NCBI GenBank assembly: GCA_903833025.1
Contig: CAILDT010000899.1
Location: 1-5,260, forward strand
Source of the DNA: an uncultured Bacteroidota bacterium
Lineage (GTDB): Bacteria > Bacteroidota > Bacteroidia > 2-12-FULL-35-15
Direction: 5' to 3'
DNA length: 5,260 bases
A program made the position numbers and the translations under genes. Positions 1-5,260 of the stretch are shown here, one piece after another. Positions within the stretch are counted from its first letter, which is position 1, and every line of letters begins with the position of its first letter. The notes beneath the pieces were generated by a model. It ran no database searches, was not told where the DNA came from, and saw nothing but the letters and a program-made list of their open reading frames with translations.

Positions 1-39
1 AAACAACTATTCTCTTTATCTTCGTCCAAAAATAAAACT

Positions 40-603
40 ATGGATACCAACCAACAACGCAACCCCTGGAAAACCTTAAAATCGGAAAAGGTATATGATT
101 CCCCTTGGATAGGACTCACAAAACACGATGTGCTGAACCCGAATGGGAATCCGGGAACGTATTCGGTGGTGCATTTTAAGAATATTGCGTTGGGTGTTTT
201 GCCGTTGGATGAGGAGTATAATACGTGGATTGTGGGGCAGTGGCGGTATCCGATAAATGAGTACAGTTGGGAGATTCCGGAGGGTGGTGGAAAACGGGAT
301 GTGCCGCCGATTGATTCGGCTAAGCGTGAATTGCTTGAAGAAACAGGTATTACAGCGGGTAAGTGGACGAAGGTGCTGGAAATGTATTTGAGTAATTCGG
401 CGAGTGATGAGTTTTGTATTCTCTACATTGCGCAGGATTTAACGTTTGGTGATGCCGAGCCGGAGGATGAGGAGGAGTTGGTGTGCAGAAAACTTCATTT
501 TGATGAGTTGTATAAAATGGTGGAGGATGGCGAAATAACTGATAGTTTAACTGTCGCTATTGTTTTGAAGGCAAAAATATTGATGCTGGAGGGGAGGATT
601 TAA
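40..603 (+). CDS. Nudix hydrolase, ADP-ribose pyrophosphatase-like
   Basis: This 187-residue cytosolic protein (no signal peptide or membrane segment) carries a Nudix box at residues 82-104. The catalytic core RELLEETGI (R96, E97, E100, E101, G103) is intact and should bind the divalent metal. Upstream, SWEIPEGGG (76-84) is the usual lead-in of ADP-ribose/nucleoside-diphosphate-sugar pyrophosphatases. Downstream, the SNSASDE segment (118-124) and GEITDSLTVAIVLKA (164-178) fit the same subgroup. The expected reaction is hydrolysis of ADP-ribose or a similar NDP-X to AMP plus a phosphorylated sugar; this is family inference, and the substrate is not proven. The first Glu of the Nudix consensus (GX5E) is Val88 here, and the two prolines common in the substrate loop of classical ADP-ribose enzymes are Leu117 and Asn119. 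ATG 40 is the only start available: the frame is open to the window edge, but the 13 codons before it contain no ATG, GTG or TTG, and homologous proteins typically begin just before the NPWKTL segment. The gene is convergent with the next one. Confidence 0.9.
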   Translation: MDTNQQRNPWKTLKSEKVYDSPWIGLTKHDVLNPNGNPGTYSVVHFKNIALGVLPLDEEYNTWIVGQWRYPINEYSWEIPEGGGKRDVPPIDSAKRELLEETGITAGKWTKVLEMYLSNSASDEFCILYIAQDLTFGDAEPEDEEELVCRKLHFDELYKMVEDGEITDSLTVAIVLKAKILMLEGRI

Positions 604-611
604 GTAGCTAT

Positions 612-681
612 CGTTTTTGCGAGGAACGAAGCAATCTATAACTATTATTTGTTTGAGATTGCTTCGTTCCTCGCAATGACG
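612..681. repeat. Long intergenic palindrome (REP/MITE-like inverted repeat)
   Basis: The arms at 617-637 and 656-676 are perfect 21-bp inverted copies around an 18-base AT-rich spacer. Pairing resumes outside two mismatches (615-616 against 677-678) with CGT at 612-614 and ACG at 679-681, so 24 of 26 arm positions pair. The core reads GCGAGGAACGAAGCAATC. From memory, GCGAGGA(A/G)CGAAGCAATC-like palindromes recur between genes in many bacterial genomes, so this is probably one copy of a dispersed element; the window holds only this copy. It sits between two convergent genes. Neither side has a T-tract, so it is not a textbook intrinsic terminator, although such a stable hairpin could still halt transcription or protect 3' ends. 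Confidence 0.85.
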
Positions 682-725
682 GAAGGGGCAATGAGGATAG
701 AAATAAATTTCTGAAGAAGTTTATT

Positions 726-2609
726 TTATTTTTTTAGTATGGGCAATGTGATGGAAGAACTGTTTTTTGCATCGTGATAAATATGAATGGTTGATTTCAC
801 AAAATCTTTTTCGTCGCAATGATATATGTCCAAAAACTGTTGCGGATTGCGGTCGACCAACGGAAACCAAGTGGATTGTATCTGTATCATTATTCGGTGT
901 CCTTTCTGAAATGTATGTGCCACATCGGGTAATTCAAACTTTACTTCTGTAATTTTTCCGGGAATGAATGCTTCCGGTTTCTCAAAACTGTTTCTGAATT
1001 TACCTCGCATCACTTCTCCACGTACCAACATTTGATAACCGCCCATCGGATATTTGTCATCTTTTGAATATTTGAAATTATCGGGAAATAGATCAATTAC
1101 TTTCACAATAAAATCGGCATCGGTTGTTGAAATGCTGACTAATAAATTTGCAATTACGGGACCTGTAAGTGTTATGTCTTCGGTGAGTGTGTCGGTTTTA
1201 AACTCTATTACATCTGGTCGGCGGGAAGCGAAACGTTGGTCGTCGGTCATATATTCTCGGGTGCGCCCTAGATGAACGTCTTCGGTGTAAGGTACTGGTT
1301 TGGCGGGGTCGCTGATATATTCGGACGAACTGTTTGTGGAAGTTGGTTTTGCGAACGTTAGTTTTTCATTATCGTTCAGATAAATTGGTTTTGATTCCAT
1401 ATTTGCGGGGGGCCATTGGGCAAACTGTTTCCAGGTGTTTTCACCGGAAATAAAAATAGTTGCTTTGGCTATGTCTTTAATATCTCCTTCACCTTTCAGG
1501 TAATAATCGAAGAAAGGCATTTCTACATATTTATAATAAAATTCGGAAACACCTTTTCCAAATTGAACATTGCCTAAATGACTTCCTTCGGAACGTGCCC
1601 AGCCACCGTGAAACCAAGGACCAACACATATTTTATTTGTTGTTGCCGGACTTTGTTTTTCTATTGTTTTATAAGTGTTCCAGGCACCCCAGCAATCTTC
1701 GGCATCAAACAAACCACCTGTGATAAGTATGGCAGGTTTTATGTTTTTTAAATGATAAGTAACAGTATGTGCTTTCCAAAATTCATCATAGTTGGGGTGG
1801 TTCATTTCATCATTCCAGAATTTCATTGAGTCGCCCATATAGCGTTTGGTAAGGTTTTTCAGGGTTGCTTCTTTTAAATAGAAAGCATAATTATCTTGCG
1901 AATTAAAATTAAATCCTTTTGCATTTTCTGTAGTTGGCTTTGGGCGAGGTTTACCGAAACTATAATCGAAACCAAAATCATCCATCATAAAAAAAGCACC
2001 GTTGTGATGTACGTCGTCACCAATAAACCAATCGGTTACAGGTGCCTGCGGACCAACCGCTTTTAGTGCAGGGTGTCCGCAAAGGGCAGCCATTGTGGAA
2101 TAAAATCCGGGATAAGAAATTCCGCTTACACCGACATTGCCATTGTTTGTTGGAATATTTTTTATCATCCAGTCTATTGCATCATAGGTATCGCTTGCTT
2201 CATCCACATCATTCTTTGTTTTTTTATTTTCGATGTACGGACGAATATCTTCAAACACGCCTTCGCTCATATACCTGCCTCGTACGTCCTGTGTAACCAC
2301 AATATATTTTTGTTCAAAATAAATTTTTGTATTTCTGCTCCATACGTTTTTAAATTTCTCACCATAAGGAGCGCAGGAATAGGGCGTTCTTGTGAACATA
2401 ATCGGATATTTTTTTGTGCTGTCTTTTGGGATATAAATGGAAGTGAACAGCTTTACACCATCACGCATTGGTATCATCCGTTCTATTTTATAGTAACTGT
2501 TTACTATTTCAGCCGAATCAGGATTTACTCCAATAGCATTTAAAGTAGTTTGAGATTTTACTGAAGTAATGATTATTACTAATAAAAAGAGAGTTGTAAT
2601 TTTTTTCAT
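726..2609 (-). CDS. Exported alpha-amino-acid ester hydrolase-like serine hydrolase (CocE/NonD, S15 family)
   Basis: The 627-residue product starts with a signal peptide (lysines at 2-3, hydrophobic stretch 5-16, likely cleavage before Q20). It then has an alpha/beta-hydrolase domain, a helical cap around residues 205-285, and a C-terminal jelly-roll of the X-Pro dipeptidyl-peptidase type from about 363. The nucleophile is Ser165 in GISYPG; Asp302 (GGLFDAED) and His334 (GPWFHGG) complete the triad. Asp199, Glu304 and Asp305 match the carboxylate cluster that in known alpha-amino-acid ester hydrolases binds the substrate's free alpha-amino group. Residue spacings (Ser+34 to Asp, Asp+32 to His) and length also fit those enzymes. 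The likely reaction is hydrolysis, or acyl transfer, of alpha-amino acyl esters and amides; known members also act on beta-lactams with such side chains. The physiological substrate is unknown. No type IX sorting domain is present, so it is probably periplasmic. ATG 2609 is preferred over an ATG 21 codons upstream, because the signal peptide starts here and the longer form would overlap the preceding gene. It follows that gene by 22 bp. Confidence 0.9.
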   Translation of the reverse strand: MKKITTLFLLVIIITSVKSQTTLNAIGVNPDSAEIVNSYYKIERMIPMRDGVKLFTSIYIPKDSTKKYPIMFTRTPYSCAPYGEKFKNVWSRNTKIYFEQKYIVVTQDVRGRYMSEGVFEDIRPYIENKKTKNDVDEASDTYDAIDWMIKNIPTNNGNVGVSGISYPGFYSTMAALCGHPALKAVGPQAPVTDWFIGDDVHHNGAFFMMDDFGFDYSFGKPRPKPTTENAKGFNFNSQDNYAFYLKEATLKNLTKRYMGDSMKFWNDEMNHPNYDEFWKAHTVTYHLKNIKPAILITGGLFDAEDCWGAWNTYKTIEKQSPATTNKICVGPWFHGGWARSEGSHLGNVQFGKGVSEFYYKYVEMPFFDYYLKGEGDIKDIAKATIFISGENTWKQFAQWPPANMESKPIYLNDNEKLTFAKPTSTNSSSEYISDPAKPVPYTEDVHLGRTREYMTDDQRFASRRPDVIEFKTDTLTEDITLTGPVIANLLVSISTTDADFIVKVIDLFPDNFKYSKDDKYPMGGYQMLVRGEVMRGKFRNSFEKPEAFIPGKITEVKFELPDVAHTFQKGHRIMIQIQSTWFPLVDRNPQQFLDIYHCDEKDFVKSTIHIYHDAKNSSSITLPILKK

Positions 2610-2631
2610 AGTGTTTATTATTTCGGGGATG

Positions 2632-3684
2632 TTATTCTTTAATAAATTTCTTTCTGGTGACTTCAGTACCAATTTTTACTTCAATAAAATAAATTCCATT
2701 TTTAAGATTAGCAATATTAATTACCAATTTCTGATTCGCCAATTCAGATTGAAAAACAATTTGCCCTAACACGTCAACAATTTTCACTGAGGATAAATCA
2801 CTCCATAAGATAGTTTGATTTGTTTCAATTGATAATATATTACTGGCAGGATTAGGATAAATAGAAATATTGTTTTCGCTCAACTCTGCAACTTTTGTAG
2901 GCAAACAAGATTGAACAGTAGGTGGCAATTCGGCAAGAGGATATAATCTAACATTGTCCAGAATAAGCTCTGTGCAGGGGATACAGATATGTCCCCAGTT
3001 AGTAAATTTAACAGTGTGTGAAGAGGAAGTAGCTACAAACTCAATTAAAAAACGAGTGCCAATTAAACCAGGTTGTGTAGGTTTACATCTCAGGTAAGTG
3101 TAACCAAAGCCAATATCAACGCCGAACACACCATTTTTAGTCCATCCATTAGTTTGGGGCTCACCACCCGCCCAAAATTCGAGCACATAAGTATTTCCAA
3201 CTGTTAATCCGCTCACTGTTTGCGAAACACTAACACCGGTGCTACCACCATAAAGCACATCATTGGTAGGGTATCCAGCAGGAATATTATTTACGGTACA
3301 ATTAGAAACGCTTAAACAAGAAGTATCATTATAAACAGATGAGCACGCAGAAGCTTGGCTTCCATTACCAAAATAAAGAGCTTTGGTACCATCGGCAACC
3401 ACTGTAAACGTATTATCATCAATACTTATATATGTACTTGTGCCGCCGCCTGTACAAATCCAATTGGGCAAAGCGCAGGAATAATATTGCGAAACAGGAC
3501 AAAAAGAACTTGAGTATTGATTTGAAAGACACGTTGTGTTTTCAAACCCACCATTCACAATCAAGTTATTTACCGCGCCTGCAATAGAATCATTTTGGTT
3601 AAAACACTGCACACATAGTATCTGTGCGAATGAAAATTGAATTGATACAAAAATCAATAACGAGATAAGTAGATGTTTTTTCAT
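2632..3684 (-). CDS. Cysteine-rich secreted protein with type IX sorting domain
   Basis: The 350-residue product has a signal peptide (MKKHLL..., probable cleavage at SFA|Q, after residue 20). A single putative beta-sandwich domain spans residues 40-249. It opens with LIVNGGFE (41-48), has VSQTVSGLTVGNTYVLEFW (153-171) in the middle, and closes with LDNVRLYP (242-249). This pattern recalls galactose-binding-like, DUF642 or CBM4/9-type carbohydrate-binding modules; that assignment is inference. Residues 272-350 are a type A type IX sorting domain (ISIYPNPASN, VKIVDVLGQIVF, LKNGIYFIEVKIG, terminal KKFIKE). The signal peptide and sorting domain predict passage through the outer membrane and release or surface anchoring. 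The mature part is rich in cysteine (13 residues: 24, 27, 52, 62, 70, 77, 114, 123, 129, 200, 234, 237, 260), including CVQC and CIPC pairs. No catalytic motif is visible. It probably shares a transcript with the hydrolase gene 22 bp downstream, with no hairpin between them. The precise function is unknown. Confidence 0.85.
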   Translation of the reverse strand: MKKHLLISLLIFVSIQFSFAQILCVQCFNQNDSIAGAVNNLIVNGGFENTTCLSNQYSSSFCPVSQYYSCALPNWICTGGGTSTYISIDDNTFTVVADGTKALYFGNGSQASACSSVYNDTSCLSVSNCTVNNIPAGYPTNDVLYGGSTGVSVSQTVSGLTVGNTYVLEFWAGGEPQTNGWTKNGVFGVDIGFGYTYLRCKPTQPGLIGTRFLIEFVATSSSHTVKFTNWGHICIPCTELILDNVRLYPLAELPPTVQSCLPTKVAELSENNISIYPNPASNILSIETNQTILWSDLSSVKIVDVLGQIVFQSELANQKLVINIANLKNGIYFIEVKIGTEVTRKKFIKE

Positions 3685-3708
3685 TTAGTTAAGTTTAAAT
3701 TATTTTTG

Positions 3709-3716
3709 CAAAGATA
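3709..3716 (-). promoter_or_regulatory. Candidate Bacteroidota -7 promoter box
   Basis: On the minus strand the sequence reads TATCTTTG, an exact match to the Bacteroidota -7 consensus TAnnTTTG, 24 bp before the ATG at 3684. It lies just past the terminator of the preceding gene, where a promoter for the cysteine-rich protein and the hydrolase would be expected. The -33 element is weak: the nearest TTTG is only 11 bases upstream, in the terminator's T-run, instead of about 19. AT-rich leaders can produce such a box by chance. Confidence 0.45.
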
Positions 3717-3728
3717 TATATAAAGGAC

Positions 3729-3767
3729 AAAAAAAAATCCCGTTTCGAATTAATCGAAACGGGATTT
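3729..3767 (-). terminator. Rho-independent terminator of the Ig-repeat protein gene
   Basis: A perfect 14-bp stem (3735-3748 pairing with 3754-3767) closes a 5-base loop. Its core is CCCGTTTCGA / TCGAAACGGG. On the minus strand it runs straight into a T-tract of nine (complement of A 3729-3737, partly within the stem). It begins 17 bp after the stop codon at 3785. This is the canonical layout of an intrinsic terminator and separates the Ig-repeat gene from the next two genes. Confidence 0.93.
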
Positions 3768-3784
3768 AATAAATTCAATTGAAA

Positions 3785-5221
3785 TTATTTTTTTACAATT
3801 GTTTGATTGAACAATGAGTTATTGTCCATATCAAGCACTCTCACAAAGTACATACCTGTTTGGTATTCTCCGATATTAGTTTTAATAGAAGATTCACCAG
3901 CAGCAACAGGATATTTTTGTTGAGCAACTTTATTACCGGTAATATCATACACTTCCACAATAATATTATTATCCACCAAAGTATTTACATCAATAGTAAA
4001 TTCCGATTCGGCAGGGTTTGGATACATACTGAAACCTATTTCACCTGATGGAGAAATAGTCATTGATTTATTGTTGTTGTTATTATTTGTTGGCATACAA
4101 CTTACACTTGTAGTAAAATTTGTAGCTGCACTTGCTCCACAAGAACCAAAAGCTTTAACGGAAACGATTCCATTTGAGCCAGCCCACGATGTATTAATAT
4201 CACTTGTACCTTGTCCTGTTATCAGTACATTTCCACTAGGCAACGTCCAAGCATAACTAGTAGCACCCGCTGTACCAGATGTCGTAAATTCAACTGGAAA
4301 ACCTGCGCACCAAACACTTGGGTTTGCAGTAATAGCTCCAGGTGTAGGTTCAAATTTATTTATAACAAATGATTTTGAATTACTGCTTCCACAAGCGTTA
4401 TTAGCTACCACACTTAAAGTAGTGGTTGTTAGTGTACTCAAAAAATTAACAGTAGTGTTATTAGTAGTACTGCTAGAAACAGAAGCATTTTGACCTGTTA
4501 CCGCCCACGTATAACTAGTTGCTCCAGAAGAACCTAATGTAAGATAATTTGCAGTTGTTAAATTACAAGCATTATTTGGTCCTGAAATTGGAGCAGGAGA
4601 AGGCGGTACTTTTTGAACCAAAGTTAATACAGCACCACCTCCAAGTAAACTACCACATCCGTTTACGGACATTACATGTAAATTACCTGTAATAAATGTT
4701 GATGCAATGGAAGCGTTAACTGAAGTAGTTCCGTTTCCGGATGTAATGGTTACGCCATTTGGTGCTGTCCAAGTATAAGAGTTTGCACCTTGAACCGGAG
4801 CAATTGAGAATGTTCCACTTGAACCACCACAAGCTGCAGTACTTGTAATAATTCCTGGTACCGCAGGTTTTTTATCCACTGCAAGAACAGACGCAGCAGA
4901 TGTACCGCAACCATCTGTGTAAGTACAGGTTACGTTTCCAGATACCGTACCAGCCGAAACGTGGCAAGTAATTGAATTGGTTCCTTGTCCTAAATTTATA
5001 CTTAAACCTGTTGTCCCGGAAGGTACTGTCCAAGTATAACTTGTAGCACCTGGTACCGAATCTACGGTGTAAGTAGCATTAGACATCAAACATAAAGCCG
5101 TAGGTCCTGTAATTGGTCCTGGCGTTGCAGGATTACCAGAACATTGTGCTACTGCATTTGTACTTAATAACACGCCTATGGCTAAAGTTATCATTGAAAT
5201 TGTTTTTGTAATTGTTTTCAT
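3785..5221 (-). CDS. Secreted Ig/PKD-like repeat protein with type IX sorting domain
   Basis: The 478-residue product has a signal peptide (MKTITKT..., hydrophobic 9-20, cleavage likely at AVA|Q, after residue 25). Four tandem repeats of about 87 residues follow, roughly 31-115, 119-203, 205-288 and 291-374. Each has a GA(T/N)SY(T/A)W core (Trp64, 151, 239, 325) and a late (G/A/S)CG motif. This is the PKD-like/Ig-like repeat common in Bacteroidota surface proteins. Each repeat also has one early and one late cysteine (44/105, 131/189, 219/277, 305/361), which could form one disulphide per domain. A six-Asn linker (379-384) leads to a type A sorting domain (about 397-478; FSMYPNPAESEF, VEVYDITGNKV, TGMYFVRV, terminal VKK). 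It is probably a surface or released adhesin or structural protein; no enzymatic domain is seen. ATG 5221 is chosen because it begins the signal peptide. A longer reading from a GTG at 5254 adds 11 residues, five of them encoded by adapter, and must be discarded. The native promoter is missing. Confidence 0.9.
   Translation of the reverse strand: MKTITKTISMITLAIGVLLSTNAVAQCSGNPATPGPITGPTALCLMSNATYTVDSVPGATSYTWTVPSGTTGLSINLGQGTNSITCHVSAGTVSGNVTCTYTDGCGTSAASVLAVDKKPAVPGIITSTAACGGSSGTFSIAPVQGANSYTWTAPNGVTITSGNGTTSVNASIASTFITGNLHVMSVNGCGSLLGGGAVLTLVQKVPPSPAPISGPNNACNLTTANYLTLGSSGATSYTWAVTGQNASVSSSTTNNTTVNFLSTLTTTTLSVVANNACGSSNSKSFVINKFEPTPGAITANPSVWCAGFPVEFTTSGTAGATSYAWTLPSGNVLITGQGTSDINTSWAGSNGIVSVKAFGSCGASAATNFTTSVSCMPTNNNNNNKSMTISPSGEIGFSMYPNPAESEFTIDVNTLVDNNIIVEVYDITGNKVAQQKYPVAAGESSIKTNIGEYQTGMYFVRVLDMDNNSLFNQTIVKK
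4100..5131 (-). repeat. Four tandem coding repeats of about 260 bp
   Basis: The four Ig/PKD-like domains lie at about 4877-5131, 4613-4867, 4358-4609 and 4100-4351. The conserved tryptophans are spaced 87, 88 and 86 codons apart. DNA similarity is highest around the SYTW core: plus-strand versions of GTCCAAGTATAA recur near 5030, 4767, 4505 and 4247 with a few changes each. Outside that core the copies have diverged strongly, so this is an old duplication and not a recent expansion. Confidence 0.85.
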
Positions 5222-5239
5222 AGTTTGTTTTGGTTTTTT

Positions 5240-5260
5240 AGATCGGAAGAGCACACGTCT
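5240..5260 (+). other. Illumina adapter contamination at the sequence end
   Basis: The last 21 bases, beginning AGATCGGAAGAGC and ending ACACGTCT, match the start of the TruSeq read-1 read-through adapter. This is an untrimmed sequencing artefact, not genomic DNA. The first A could be native by chance. Translated on the minus strand it gives a VLFRS (or MLFRS) leader, which falsely lengthens the neighbouring gene. Confidence 0.97.

Noticed and set aside
17..24. TATCTTCG before the Nudix gene, considered as a -7 promoter box
   Set aside because: It has one mismatch to TAnnTTTG, the -33 region is outside the window, and the leader would be only about 10 bases long.
699..712. AGAAATAAATTTCT palindrome near the end of the hydrolase gene, considered as its terminator
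   Set aside because: The stem is six AT-rich pairs with a two-base loop and no following T-tract on the minus strand, so it is too weak.
676..714. Short plus-strand ATG frame of 12 codons after the palindrome
   Set aside because: It is too short, has no ribosome binding site, and begins within the palindrome arm; nothing supports translation.
2073..2543. A 156-codon plus-strand open frame opposite the hydrolase gene
   Set aside because: It is antisense to a clear enzyme with a full catalytic signature; its translation is rich in Cys, His, Ile and Phe with no recognisable domain, as expected of a shadow frame.
3774..3783. TTCAATTGAA palindrome next to the stop codon of the Ig-repeat gene
   Set aside because: Ten AT-rich bases of dyad symmetry are expected by chance here, and the strong terminator beside it explains the region.
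4100..5131. Regular repeats considered as a CRISPR array or satellite
   Set aside because: The period of about 260 bp is in frame, and the repeat unit translates to a PKD/Ig-like domain with conserved Trp and Cys, so it is protein-domain duplication.
5155..5221. Lipoprotein signal considered for the Ig-repeat protein because of Cys27 after the hydrophobic stretch
   Set aside because: The residues before Cys27 are AVAQ, which do not form a lipobox; cleavage at AVA|Q by the ordinary signal peptidase fits better and agrees with type IX export.

Overview
The window looks like a piece of a Bacteroidota genome, probably a small contig from a short-read assembly. Three things point there. Two genes encode proteins with an N-terminal signal peptide and a C-terminal type A sorting domain (YPNP...G.Y...V...KK pattern) of the type IX secretion system, which is confined to that phylum. 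Gene leaders are A-rich without Shine-Dalgarno sequences. One leader holds a TAnnTTTG box, the -7 element of Bacteroidota promoters. The sequence is AT-rich by eye. The class cannot be told from this window. The last 21 bases (5240-5260) match the Illumina TruSeq read-through adapter, so they are not genomic and the true sequence stops at about 5239.

Layout: a Nudix hydrolase of the ADP-ribose pyrophosphatase type (40-603, +) faces three minus-strand genes. Between it and the first of them lies a near-perfect 26-bp inverted repeat (612-681). Reading the minus strand from right to left, there is first a 478-residue secreted protein with four Ig/PKD-like repeats and a type IX sorting domain (3785-5221). 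It is closed by a strong intrinsic terminator (3729-3767). Next comes a 350-residue cysteine-rich secreted protein with a carbohydrate-binding-like fold and a type IX sorting domain (2632-3684), with a candidate promoter just upstream. Last, 22 bp further on, is an exported serine hydrolase of the alpha-amino-acid ester hydrolase / CocE-NonD family (726-2609).

The cysteine-rich protein and the hydrolase are probably co-transcribed. The Ig-repeat protein is a separate unit because of its terminator. All three minus-strand products are exported: two are predicted to reach the cell surface or medium by type IX secretion, and the hydrolase is predicted to stay in the periplasm. The Nudix enzyme is cytosolic and has no visible functional link to the others. 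I see no defence system, mobile element with a transposase, CRISPR array, tRNA or rRNA. The points most worth a second look are the palindromic repeat, the adapter and the false start it creates, and the unassigned cysteine-rich protein next to the hydrolase.
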